From Kiritimatiellia bacterium (GTDB lineage: Bacteria; Verrucomicrobiota; Kiritimatiellia; RFP12; UBA1067): a stretch of 38,626 nt of DNA. Every line of letters begins with the position of its first letter. Position 1 is the first letter of the stretch. The stretch lies in assembly GCA_017405115.1 (NCBI GenBank), contig JAFRBA010000225.1, positions 1-38,626 of the forward strand, in the 5' to 3' direction. Position numbers and translations under genes: made by a program. Under the pieces are notes generated by a model that saw only the letters and a list, made by a program, of their open reading frames with translations, searched no databases and was not told where the DNA came from. Positions 1 through 7,959 of this stretch are shown one piece after another.

Positions 1-23
1 CAATCGAAGAAAGGAAAGAATCC

Positions 24-2672
24 ATGGCAACAGGAAAAGCACTCGATGGAAAGCCGTATGCGGGAAATCCGCACGTACGGTTTGACGAGGGGGAAGTCGC
101 ACCGGCAGCAAAGCCGAGGCGTGGGTCTCTACTCTACAAGAAGATGCTGAACTGGATGATTGCTTTTGCGGCGGGTGTCGCATGGGCGGCAATGTCGGGT
201 CTTTCGGCATTCGGGGCAACCACGTTTACCCTGAAGTCGTCAGTTTCTGGCGTTGATTTCAACTGGTCGGACGGCGCGAACTACGTCGGGGACCCGACAG
301 AGGGGCCGAAGGCCGACGACACGATCATCATCCCGTCCGGCGTGACGGCGTTGATGAGTGCGGAGGCCAGTACCGCTGAAATGCTGGGGAAAATCAATGT
401 CCGTCTCGAGTCAGGCGCGGTTTTGAAGACCTATCATGATGGGCGGACGAGCGGCTCGCGCTATAAGTCTAGTGTCAGGACGCTAACGGGCAGTGGCACT
501 GTGACAACTCCGGACAGCCAACCAGCAGATGTCTATGCCGACCTGGACCTCAGGGCTTCCTGTGTTTTCGACGGCCAGATTGAGGGTAAGCTCCATTATC
601 GGATGCACAATGGCGTACGGTTCACGATAACGCAGAATCAGCCCAAGTTGGAGGGAGCCCCGCTTTTTAAGGACACGTCCGAACTGTGGGTCGGGTGTGT
701 GGGATCGTTGGGCCTGGGCAACTTTAACCTCGGTTTTAACCTCGGTACTGATTCGACATTCGGCTATATTGGTGCGCCGGGTCTCTTTGAGAATTTGTCA
801 AGGCCATCTTATGCGGGTACTTGTTTCCGAGTAGATTCCGGTGCCTATGGAGGTCTCACGTTTGATTTTACGATGCACAGTGACGTGCAATCGCAGCGAT
901 ATGTTGTGCTGAAGGGTTCCAACACGACCGAGTCGGTTCTTGGTTTCACGGCGAAAGACGGATCAGGACCTATATACATGCGCAAAGAGGGGACGGGTTC
1001 CTGGAAGCTTAAGAATGCGGTCGGAGCGGCCGGCTATCATCAATATGACGGAGTGACGGACGTGCGTGAAGGCATTCTCGATTTTGAGGGCGAACTGACG
1101 GCGGTGGGCGAGATGTGCGCACTCGGCACGGCTAATCGGCTGTACCGTGATGGTGCGGATGCCAATCTCCCTGCGGCTGACGAGATACCGTATGCGATTC
1201 TGCTGGGCGGAGAGGGGACGGAGGGTTTTCTTCGTGCGGCAAGTCCGGATGTGATCATCAACCACGACCGCTTGATTGGACTGAGCACGTCCGGTGGCTT
1301 TCGCAGCAGCAAGGCGCGGCTTTTCTTGAAAGGCATCACCGCTGCTTCAGCGGGCGAGAAAACGCTGGTTCTTGACGGCGATCAGGAGGGGTACGATGCT
1401 GTGGCAGCCGTGACGAATGGTATTGGCGTGGTTTCGATCGAGAAACGTGGTACCGGAACATGGACAGTTCGTCCGCCCTGTGACATCACCGGCAAACTGG
1501 TGGTGAAAGAGGGGCGCTTGAATCTCGGTGCGGGTCCGTACAAGTCGACGTACGACTGGTATCGCCTGCGCCTGAAATGCAATGCGTTCCAAGATCCGTT
1601 GTTCAAGGACAAGGTCAAGGGGTATTACGAGACAAAGAGTGGAAAAACGATAACAGATACTGTCATTCGCCGCATCGCGGTTTCGGAGTTCATGTTCTTT
1701 GACGCGGAGGGCAATCGCCAGTGCATCTATCCGATGCGGCATTACAAGGAGGACGTGGATTACGTCGACGGGAAACTGGTCAACAACAATTATACGATTG
1801 CCATGCAGGCGACAAATGAATACGCTCATCTCTGTCAGCCGGGGCAGTTCTCGGTGGAGAATCGGACGGCCGATGGGGGTGGATTTACGAGTAATGCTCG
1901 CGCATTCTGCGGGCTGTTCGAGGGTGGTGGGCTTACAACTGATGATGCTTATGCGGCAGGGACGTTCCACTATGAAGACTATTTCGACAAAACGCTTTCT
2001 CACAAACTCGACATTGAGGACGAGTCCACGTGGGTTGGCGTCATCCTGCGTCCGGCGGACGGTACGCCACCGCTTGTTGCCTGCGACCTCATCCAGAAGG
2101 ATGTCGACGACAATCAATGGACGGGTCGGCAGCTCACGGCGTTTGATGTTTGCGGCAGTACGGATGGCCTTACGTGGGATCCGTTGTTGGATGTTCACTT
2201 GCAGGAACTGGGCATTACAACGTCTGGTTACAGATCGGGTGCGAGTTATTCGACGAAGAAAATAACGGCAAAACAGCTGGCGAATTGTTTTTCGCTCGGC
2301 AAGACGGGTCCCGAAGAGTCGTCTGAGACGCTCGAACTTGCGGCGACCGTTTCGGTTGCACCAGGAGCGACGCTTGGCTGCCTCGGAAAGGTGACTATCT
2401 CAAAGATTGCGCTTTCAACGAATGGTATGGGCGCAGTTGAGGGCACCGACCTGACGCTTGCGGAAAACGGGACGTTCGTAGTGGCGAATCTCGCGCCAGA
2501 CGTTGCGGAACAAACGTTCAGGACATCGCTCAAGAATGTCGATGGAGCTGCCAATCTCGGCGGATGGGCTGCAGTGTCCGAGGATGGTACGAAGACTTAT
2601 GGTCTCCGTTACAATCCCGAAACGGGTGACGTAACGGTTCGTAAGCTCGGATGTATGCTCATCGTCCGCTGA
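24..2672 (+). CDS. Large exported beta-repeat protein (autotransporter-like), unknown ligand
   Basis: Predicted surface or secreted protein of 882 residues. A Sec signal peptide (MLNWMIAFAAGVAW, ending near AFGA) sits at residues 41-65 instead of the N-terminus. Two segments, about residues 325-355 and 472-500, have the GTGTW...G.L.LG pattern of autotransporter-associated beta-strand repeats; residues about 650-730 look like another beta-rich binding region. No catalytic motif was recognised. It ends in GCMLIVR, not a PEP-CTERM tail. The ATG at 24 has a good upstream AAGGAAAG. The in-frame ATG at 144 would give a textbook signal peptide but has a poor ribosome binding site. The 40 residues between them are encoded by a group II intron domain V-like sequence. 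It lies 12 nt before the oxidoreductase gene, so probably the same operon. Gene is certain, start uncertain. Confidence 0.8.
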   Translation: MATGKALDGKPYAGNPHVRFDEGEVAPAAKPRRGSLLYKKMLNWMIAFAAGVAWAAMSGLSAFGATTFTLKSSVSGVDFNWSDGANYVGDPTEGPKADDTIIIPSGVTALMSAEASTAEMLGKINVRLESGAVLKTYHDGRTSGSRYKSSVRTLTGSGTVTTPDSQPADVYADLDLRASCVFDGQIEGKLHYRMHNGVRFTITQNQPKLEGAPLFKDTSELWVGCVGSLGLGNFNLGFNLGTDSTFGYIGAPGLFENLSRPSYAGTCFRVDSGAYGGLTFDFTMHSDVQSQRYVVLKGSNTTESVLGFTAKDGSGPIYMRKEGTGSWKLKNAVGAAGYHQYDGVTDVREGILDFEGELTAVGEMCALGTANRLYRDGADANLPAADEIPYAILLGGEGTEGFLRAASPDVIINHDRLIGLSTSGGFRSSKARLFLKGITAASAGEKTLVLDGDQEGYDAVAAVTNGIGVVSIEKRGTGTWTVRPPCDITGKLVVKEGRLNLGAGPYKSTYDWYRLRLKCNAFQDPLFKDKVKGYYETKSGKTITDTVIRRIAVSEFMFFDAEGNRQCIYPMRHYKEDVDYVDGKLVNNNYTIAMQATNEYAHLCQPGQFSVENRTADGGGFTSNARAFCGLFEGGGLTTDDAYAAGTFHYEDYFDKTLSHKLDIEDESTWVGVILRPADGTPPLVACDLIQKDVDDNQWTGRQLTAFDVCGSTDGLTWDPLLDVHLQELGITTSGYRSGASYSTKKITAKQLANCFSLGKTGPEESSETLELAATVSVAPGATLGCLGKVTISKIALSTNGMGAVEGTDLTLAENGTFVVANLAPDVAEQTFRTSLKNVDGAANLGGWAAVSEDGTKTYGLRYNPETGDVTVRKLGCMLIVR
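51..137 (+). ncRNA. Group II intron domain V (and possible domain VI / 3' end) remnant
   Basis: Positions 51-83 fold as a group II intron domain V: outer stem AAGCCGTA with TACGGTTT, a two-base CG bulge on the 3' strand (75-76), inner stem TGCGG with CCGCA and a GAAA-containing loop. The catalytic AGC triad is at 52-54. The GACGAGGGG that follows and a CTCTACTCTAC-like end near 137 resemble 3' ends of bacterial class C introns. No reverse transcriptase or intron 5' part is present downstream; anything upstream of position 1 is outside the window. The segment is open in the frame of the beta-repeat protein. Domain V is seen directly; domain VI and the exact 3' boundary are inferred. Confidence 0.65.
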
Positions 2673-2684
2673 AGGAAAACCGCC

Positions 2685-4139
2685 ATGAACACGTCTAGAA
2701 GAAACTTCTTATATGGAGCTGCTACCTCGTTCTTCGTGGGCGGGTGCGCTACCAGGAGCGGCGCGAGGCGCGTCCCTGCCAACGCCAAGGTCAACGTGGC
2801 GGTCATTGGCTGCGGGCTCATCGCGAAGACGACGAACGTGCCCGGTTTCCTGCAGGACGACCGCTGCCGCGTGACGACGGTATGCGACGTCGTCGAGCTC
2901 GCACCCGACTATTTCTACGGTGCGCGCGGCTCGGACTTCGGGTCGGAGGGCTTCAGCAAGATGGACGACTCCTACCGAAAGGACGTCTGCGGCTGGCGCG
3001 TAATACGCGACATGGTCAACGAGAAGTACGGCAACAAGGACTGCCGCGTCGTCACCGACTGGCGTGAGGTGATCGACGACCCGACTATCGACGCCGTCGC
3101 GATCTGCGCGCCCGACCACTGGCATGCGATCATGGCGATTGCGGCGATGAAGGCTGGCAAGCACGTCTTCTGCCAGAAGCCGATGTCTCTCTCCGTAGAG
3201 GAGGGCCAGGCGATGGTGCGCGTTACCAAGGAGACGGGCGTCACGTTCCAGGTCGGCAACCAGGGGTCGACGAATCCCAAGTTCCGGCTTTCCGAGGAAA
3301 TTGTCCTCAATGGCTACGCAGGCAAGGTGAAGGGCGCGACCATCTGCATACCGGCCTGCGACCACTGGATCGGACACGGCCGCAGCGCGGCCCGCGCTCC
3401 GCTGCCGCGATATTTCTCTGAAGAGGCTTGGAACATGTGGCAGGGACCGGCCCGCCACTGGGAGAACAACGCCTACATACCATCCATCCACGACCCGACG
3501 TGCTGGCGCTTCAACAACCGCTACGGCAATGGAATGATAGCCGATTTCGGAGCGCATGAGTTTGACCAGCTCCAGCGCGGCCTGGGCACGCAGCTCACCG
3601 GACCTGTCGCAATAGAGAACATGGAGAGCGACTACGCGACAGGCTCCGACCGAGACGTGTTCTCCTGGCCGTCGGAGTTCAAGTTCGACATCGTTTACGG
3701 GAACGGCGTCCGCTGCCACGTGCGCAAGATCGACAAGGAAAACGGCTGGCCGCGCCAGACGATATTCCACTGCGAGAAGGGCGACGTCGGCAGCTATGAC
3801 TACAAGGGTAAGGTGCCGGAGTGCCTAAAGAACTTCAAGGAGTCGGATCTCACGGACAAGGACATCAAGCTGTATCGTCCGAACGAGGGGCACGATGGGT
3901 CGAAGTTCCATGAGTCGGATTTCCTCGACGGCATCTACGAGAACCGCCAGGTCGCCTCGACCTGCGAGATGGGTCATCGCACGATCTCGATTGCGCATAT
4001 TGCAAATATCTGCGCTCGCATGCAGCTCAAGTCTCTCAGGTGGGATCCAGGGGATGAGAGATTCACGGGAGCTTATGCCGACGAGGCAAACCGCTTTCTG
4101 GCGGTCGAACACCACAACGGATGGGAACTGGGAGCCTGA
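2685..4139 (+). CDS. Tat-exported Gfo/Idh/MocA family oxidoreductase, putative lipoprotein
   Basis: NAD(P)-dependent sugar oxidoreductase family, 484 residues. The N-terminus has a twin-arginine motif (SRRNFL) followed by a lipobox-like VGGC, so export in folded form and membrane anchoring are likely. The Rossmann start VNVAVIGCGLIA is at about residues 34-46. The family EKP motif appears as CQKP near residue 164, as is frequent in exported members. The W and H-rich central part (HDPTCWRFN) is typical of this Tat subgroup. AAGGAAAA precedes the ATG. It is followed after one base by a DUF1080 protein. A plausible role is oxidation of a glycoside at C3 outside the cytoplasm, inferred from family and neighbour; the substrate is unknown. 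Confidence 0.88.
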   Translation: MNTSRRNFLYGAATSFFVGGCATRSGARRVPANAKVNVAVIGCGLIAKTTNVPGFLQDDRCRVTTVCDVVELAPDYFYGARGSDFGSEGFSKMDDSYRKDVCGWRVIRDMVNEKYGNKDCRVVTDWREVIDDPTIDAVAICAPDHWHAIMAIAAMKAGKHVFCQKPMSLSVEEGQAMVRVTKETGVTFQVGNQGSTNPKFRLSEEIVLNGYAGKVKGATICIPACDHWIGHGRSAARAPLPRYFSEEAWNMWQGPARHWENNAYIPSIHDPTCWRFNNRYGNGMIADFGAHEFDQLQRGLGTQLTGPVAIENMESDYATGSDRDVFSWPSEFKFDIVYGNGVRCHVRKIDKENGWPRQTIFHCEKGDVGSYDYKGKVPECLKNFKESDLTDKDIKLYRPNEGHDGSKFHESDFLDGIYENRQVASTCEMGHRTISIAHIANICARMQLKSLRWDPGDERFTGAYADEANRFLAVEHHNGWELGA

Positions 4140-4140
4140 C

Positions 4141-5772
4141 ATGAAAGGCAGATTTCAAAAGTTGGCGTTGTCCGTTGCTCTCGGCGCGGCGTTGGCGGGA
4201 TGCTGCTCGCTGATGTGTGGGGGCAAAAAGGATGCGGACGGATTTGTGCGTTTTGACGGGAGGATGCCGCCTGAGGCGCCAAGCGACTATTTCATTCTGC
4301 GCTACGAACAGCCGAATGGTGTCTATACCAACGGCTGGAAGACGGGGATGGCGAAGTGGGTCTTCGTAGAAGTCAGACAGTTGAAGGATGGATCGACCAC
4401 GCTGCGCGACGGCGTCTTGACGAAGTCGCCTGTGACGGTCGAGCCACGCAACTGGGCGAAGCTCATCCGGCCCGGTGCGCGCAACGTGCGCGTCAAGTTT
4501 GTCGATGCGGACTACACGCTTGCCGCTGACGGACGAGAGGAGCCGCCTGCCGGATTTGTCTCGCTTTTCAACGGCAGGGATCTTGACGGCTGGAAGGGCG
4601 TGACGCCCGAGGAGAAGTTCAACTGGCCGGGCGTCCGCCGCGCCGCGATCCCCGAAAAACTGTGGGAGATGCAGGCGAAGGCTGACAAGCTGATGGTGGA
4701 GCACTGGCACGTACGCGACGGCGTTCTTTTCTTCGACGGGCTGCCAGGAGGCAACAACCTTGCGACAAAGAAGGACTACGGAAACTTCGAGGTGGTCGCC
4801 GACTGGCGGCTTTTGCGTGTATTCGGCGACTCTGGCTTCTATCTGCGCGGTTCGCCGCAGGTTCAGGTCTGGGATCCGAACATGTGGGCTGGACAGGGAT
4901 CCGGCTGCGTCTGGAACAACAAGACCGCGCTTTCGGCCGCCCTCGTCTGCGCCGACAGGCCGATCGGCGACTGGAACCGCTGCCGCATGCGGATCGTGGG
5001 CGACAAGGTGACGGTATGGCTCAACGGCGAGAAGGTCGTGGACAACGTGACTTACGAGTACGCACGCCAGAAGGGGATGCCGTTGCCGCTCATCGACCAG
5101 TTCGAGCTGCAGTGCCACGGCGACCCGGTCGAATTCCGAAACATCTTCATAAAGGAACTTCCGGAGGCGGCTGAGGACATTCCTGATCCAGCGTCCGCCG
5201 TGCGCGGCGAGCGCGTCGACTTGCTTAAGGACGGCATCGCCGACTGGAAGGCCGCAGACCCGAACCTTGTGATGGGCTGGAGCGTCAAGGATGGCGTCCT
5301 TTCCAACTTCGTGACGAAAGACCCGACCAAGACGTCGCGCGGCGGATCGGGCGGCACGCACCTCGTCACGAGGCGCGACGACTTCTTTGACTTCGACCTG
5401 TCGTACGACGTGTTGGTCGAGAAGATGTGCAACTCCGGCGTATACCTGCGTGGCCGATACGAGATTCAGGTGAACGACTCCTATGGACGAAAGCCTGACT
5501 GTCACAACATGGGCGCTCTCTACGATCTCATCACACCGGCGGTTTCGGCCGAGAAGCCGGCCGGAGAATGGCAGCACGTCGACCTTACGCTCTACAAGCG
5601 CCATCTGACGGTGACGTTGAACGGCATAAAAATCATCGACAACAAGCCGATTGCCGGCGTGACGCCTGGTGCGGTCGACTGGGACGAAACGGCTCCCGGT
5701 CCGATTCTGCTGCAGGGCGACCATTCAAACGCATCGTTCAAGAACATGGTTCTGACGAAGATCGTCAAGTGA
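4141..5772 (+). CDS. Lipoprotein with two DUF1080 (3-keto-disaccharide hydrolase) domains
   Basis: 543 residues. The start at 4141 gives a lipoprotein signal (MKGRFQKLALSVALGAALAG then Cys), and the ATG lies one base after the previous stop. Two copies of a concanavalin-like DUF1080 domain follow: about residues 137-325, opening with SLFNGRDLDGWKG, and about 355-543, opening with DLLKDGIADWK. Both contain the family pattern SG(F/V)YLRG followed by a Q-V segment. Known DUF1080 members act on 3-keto-glycosides. With the adjacent oxidoreductase this suggests an oxidise-then-cleave route at the cell surface or periplasm. Residues before the first domain form an extra unrecognised N-terminal region. 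Family assignment is firm; substrate is inferred. Confidence 0.88.
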   Translation: MKGRFQKLALSVALGAALAGCCSLMCGGKKDADGFVRFDGRMPPEAPSDYFILRYEQPNGVYTNGWKTGMAKWVFVEVRQLKDGSTTLRDGVLTKSPVTVEPRNWAKLIRPGARNVRVKFVDADYTLAADGREEPPAGFVSLFNGRDLDGWKGVTPEEKFNWPGVRRAAIPEKLWEMQAKADKLMVEHWHVRDGVLFFDGLPGGNNLATKKDYGNFEVVADWRLLRVFGDSGFYLRGSPQVQVWDPNMWAGQGSGCVWNNKTALSAALVCADRPIGDWNRCRMRIVGDKVTVWLNGEKVVDNVTYEYARQKGMPLPLIDQFELQCHGDPVEFRNIFIKELPEAAEDIPDPASAVRGERVDLLKDGIADWKAADPNLVMGWSVKDGVLSNFVTKDPTKTSRGGSGGTHLVTRRDDFFDFDLSYDVLVEKMCNSGVYLRGRYEIQVNDSYGRKPDCHNMGALYDLITPAVSAEKPAGEWQHVDLTLYKRHLTVTLNGIKIIDNKPIAGVTPGAVDWDETAPGPILLQGDHSNASFKNMVLTKIVK

Positions 5773-5790
5773 CAAGAAAGGAACTGAAAG

Positions 5791-6771
5791 ATGGAATTGA
5801 ATAGAAGGGGGTTTGTCACGGCACTAGGACTGGCTGCCGTGGCAGGAGTGTCTAGGCAGGCGAAGGCAGCAGGTGAACTTAACAAGGTGCGCGGCAAGAC
5901 GTTCGTGGCGGCGTGTCCGCCGGTCAAGGCGTCGATTCCGCGGACGCCCGGCCCGTACCGCATCATGGTCATCGGCGGGCATCCCGACGACGCGGACATC
6001 ATCTGCGGCTGTACGGCGGCGAAGCTGATCGGGAAGGGCTGTCGCGTCAAGTTCGTCGCGGCCTGCAACGGCGACATCGGCCACCATGTCCACGACAGGC
6101 CGACGACGGCCGCCATCCGCCGCCAGGAGACGCTGAACGCGGCGAAGGTCTTCGGCCTCGACAGCTACGATATCTACGGCTGGGGCGATGCGCGCTGCCC
6201 CAATACAATCGAAGCGCGCGAGATGGTTGCGCGGAAGATTCAGGAGTTCGAGCCTGACATCATCATGACGCACCGTGACTGCGACTACCACGTCGACCAC
6301 CGCACGATCGGCACGCTCGTCAAGGACTGCGGCTACATGCTCGGCTGCCCGCACTGGATCGAGGGGTCGAAGGCGCTCCGCCGCCGCCCGCTCATCCTTC
6401 TCATGAGCGACATATTCACCGTTCCGCGCGTGATGCGTCCAGACATACTCGTCGACGCCGACCCGTACCTCGGCAAGTGGTGCGACGCGCTCGACTGCCA
6501 GGTGTCGCAGTTCTACGAGTGGCTGGCGTGGGACAAGGGAGTGGAGGACGAGGTGAAGGCCATCGGCGACCGAAAGGTCAACATCGCCGCCCGCAACGCC
6601 TACCTGATGAAGTACTGGGGCAACCGCAAGGTGAACGACGCCAAGCGCTTTGCCGACGCCTGGCGCGAGCAGTATCCCGGCAAGACCGTGCCGAAGGCGA
6701 TAGAGAGCTTCGAGATCAGCGAATACGGCCGTCCGCCGATCGACGAGGACTTCGAGTTGTTAATGGGCTAG
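5791..6771 (+). CDS. Exported PIG-L/LmbE family N-acetylsugar deacetylase-like protein
   Basis: 326 residues, last gene of the run, 18 nt after the DUF1080 gene and preceded by AAGGAAC. The N-terminus (RRGFVTALGLAAVAG) is Tat-like. The zinc-binding signature GGHPDDAD is at about residues 62-69 and the second motif HVDHRTIG at about 167-174, both standard for PIG-L/LmbE deacetylases, which remove acetyl groups from N-acetylglucosamine-type substrates. Exported versions near DUF1080 and Gfo/Idh proteins are poorly characterised, so the substrate is open. All expected metal-binding residues seem to be present. Next gene starts 157 nt later, so this likely ends the transcription unit, although no strong terminator was seen. 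Confidence 0.88.
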   Translation: MELNRRGFVTALGLAAVAGVSRQAKAAGELNKVRGKTFVAACPPVKASIPRTPGPYRIMVIGGHPDDADIICGCTAAKLIGKGCRVKFVAACNGDIGHHVHDRPTTAAIRRQETLNAAKVFGLDSYDIYGWGDARCPNTIEAREMVARKIQEFEPDIIMTHRDCDYHVDHRTIGTLVKDCGYMLGCPHWIEGSKALRRRPLILLMSDIFTVPRVMRPDILVDADPYLGKWCDALDCQVSQFYEWLAWDKGVEDEVKAIGDRKVNIAARNAYLMKYWGNRKVNDAKRFADAWREQYPGKTVPKAIESFEISEYGRPPIDEDFELLMG

Positions 6772-6928
6772 AAACACATGCGTATCGGGCTTCTGTTCTG
6801 ACCCTTTTGCCCTTAATGGAGTTGCTGCGGAACTGCAAGCAGATCGTCGGCCGCATCATGCTGGGCTACTTAATGACGGGGAAACAGTAATCCGGGGGTC
6901 GAAGGGATATTTGAAAGGATCAAATAAA

Positions 6929-7786
6929 ATGAGAACACGGATCGGAACAATTCACATAGTGGTGCTGGTGGCGCTCGCCGTCGGCGCGGCGGCTGGATGG
7001 TTCGCGGCATGGGGGCGAGGGAAGAATAAATGTGAAAATGTGGAAGTGTGCAAATATGGCAATGTGGAAACTGCCAATGGTGGCGGGGCTGGCGTGCCGG
7101 ACAGTAGGGTGCGTCGTTCCGCAATCCCCGATGCCAAGCCCCTAAAGAAGTCTGATGCCACTGCAGAAATGCGTCGCGAGCCAGAGGCGGCGAAGCAGGA
7201 GGAGAAGCTTGCGCAGGTGGCGCAGCCGGAACTGCAGAAGGACGACAATCCTTTTCCCCGCTACCTCGACATGTTCAAGAACAATCCCGAAGCGCTGGTG
7301 GCGGAGTTTCAGAAGGAGGCCGAGGCTGATCGCGCATCTCTGGCGGGGTTGCGCAAAGGCATAATTGACGAACTGAAGCTGAATGCGGAGCAGGCCGTGG
7401 TGTTTGAAAAGGCACTCGACGACCTTCGGGACGAGGTGATGCGCATAAACGAGGAGTATGTAGGGCTCATCGAAAGTGGCCAGCTGAATGACGAGGACGA
7501 CGGCAGCATCCTTACAAGCAATCGCATCTTGGGGGAGAGATTTGTCGCGGCACGCGAAACGGCCAAGCGCGAGGCGGCGGAGAAGCTTTACGAGCAGCTG
7601 GAGCTCGACGGCGTTTCCGACGCGAAGAAGCAGGCCTTTCTCTTTATCGCAGCCCAAAGGACATCGTTTTCGTACGAGTGCCATGAGCCGTACCTCTCGG
7701 TCTACGACAAGATATACAAGAACTTCGGCTTTGGCAATGGCATATTCAGCTGGTGCAGCCGCGCGAGGCGACAGGGCGGGAAATGA
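6929..7786 (+). CDS. Membrane-anchored protein of unknown function (paralog 1 of 3)
   Basis: 285 residues from the ATG at 6929, with GAAAGGA upstream. One N-terminal membrane helix (IHIVVLVALAVGAAAGWFAAW) is followed by a stretch encoded by degenerate octanucleotide repeats (7027-7066), then a charged, largely helical domain (about residues 75-285) with many Glu, Lys and Arg. No known family recognised. The helix, the GAAAGW motif and the following GNVETAN segment recur in the proteins starting at 9362 and 10225, marking a small family. The soluble part may face the periplasm; its spacing of Leu and charged residues is reminiscent of helical periplasmic stress sensors, but this is speculation. 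A truncated ORF overlaps its stop codon. Confidence 0.75.
   Translation: MRTRIGTIHIVVLVALAVGAAAGWFAAWGRGKNKCENVEVCKYGNVETANGGGAGVPDSRVRRSAIPDAKPLKKSDATAEMRREPEAAKQEEKLAQVAQPELQKDDNPFPRYLDMFKNNPEALVAEFQKEAEADRASLAGLRKGIIDELKLNAEQAVVFEKALDDLRDEVMRINEEYVGLIESGQLNDEDDGSILTSNRILGERFVAARETAKREAAEKLYEQLELDGVSDAKKQAFLFIAAQRTSFSYECHEPYLSVYDKIYKNFGFGNGIFSWCSRARRQGGK
7027..7066 (+). repeat. Degenerate octanucleotide repeat inside paralog 1
   Basis: Units TAAATGTG, AAAATGTG, GAAGTGTG, CAAATATG and GCAATGTG follow each other without gaps directly after the membrane-helix codons and are followed by GAAACTGCCAATG, the same 3' flank as in the two related genes. Confidence 0.6.
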
Positions 7787-7920
7787 TGAAGAAGCTCTTG
7801 GCAACGACTTGCCTTGCCTTGTGGTGGGAGATATCGCTCATGAAAGTGCATGGTAAGCTTAGATATTCGCCCATGAAAGTGTATGCTCATGCAATATATT
7901 CGCTCATGAAAGTGCAATAG
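7783..7920 (+). pseudogene. Truncated exported-protein gene running into a repeat array
   Basis: An ATG overlapping the preceding stop codon opens 45 codons beginning MMKKLLATTCLALW, which looks like the start of a signal peptide, as in the small gene at 11142. The reading frame then enters three direct repeats and ends in TAG at 7918-7920. The repeat-encoded tail (LMKVH, PMKVY, LMKVQ) has no protein-like character. The simplest reading is a gene of the original operon whose body was displaced when the repeat array and following ATPase gene were inserted. It could also be a chance ORF. Confidence 0.4.
7831..7916 (+). repeat. Three direct repeats of about 20 nt upstream of a DUF4143 ATPase
   Basis: Copies of ATATTCGCTCATGAAAGTGC lie at 7831-7850, 7863-7882 and 7896-7916. 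Each differs from the others at only one to four positions. Starts are 32 and 33 nt apart, about three helical turns, so all copies face the same side of the DNA. The last copy ends 31 nt before the ATPase -10 element. Array geometry fits an operator or recombination site; no protein partner is known. Confidence 0.7.
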
Positions 7921-7944
7921 GCTGTTGCGATGTAAGGGAAAATA

Positions 7945-7959
7945 TGGTATATTATTGCC
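7945..7959 (+). promoter_or_regulatory. Extended -10 promoter of the ATPase gene, predicted leaderless
   Basis: TGGTATATT at 7945-7953; only 6 nt separate the -10 hexamer from the ATG at 7960, so transcription would begin at or next to the start codon. No clear -35 and no ribosome binding site are visible. Confidence 0.6.

Noticed and set aside
6816..6890. 24-codon ORF (MELLRNCKQIVGRIMLGY) in the gap before paralog 1
   Set aside because: No ribosome binding site, no recognisable family; too short to support as a gene.
7831..7916. CRISPR array
   Set aside because: Only three copies, spacers of about 12 nt, no cas genes; does not fit.
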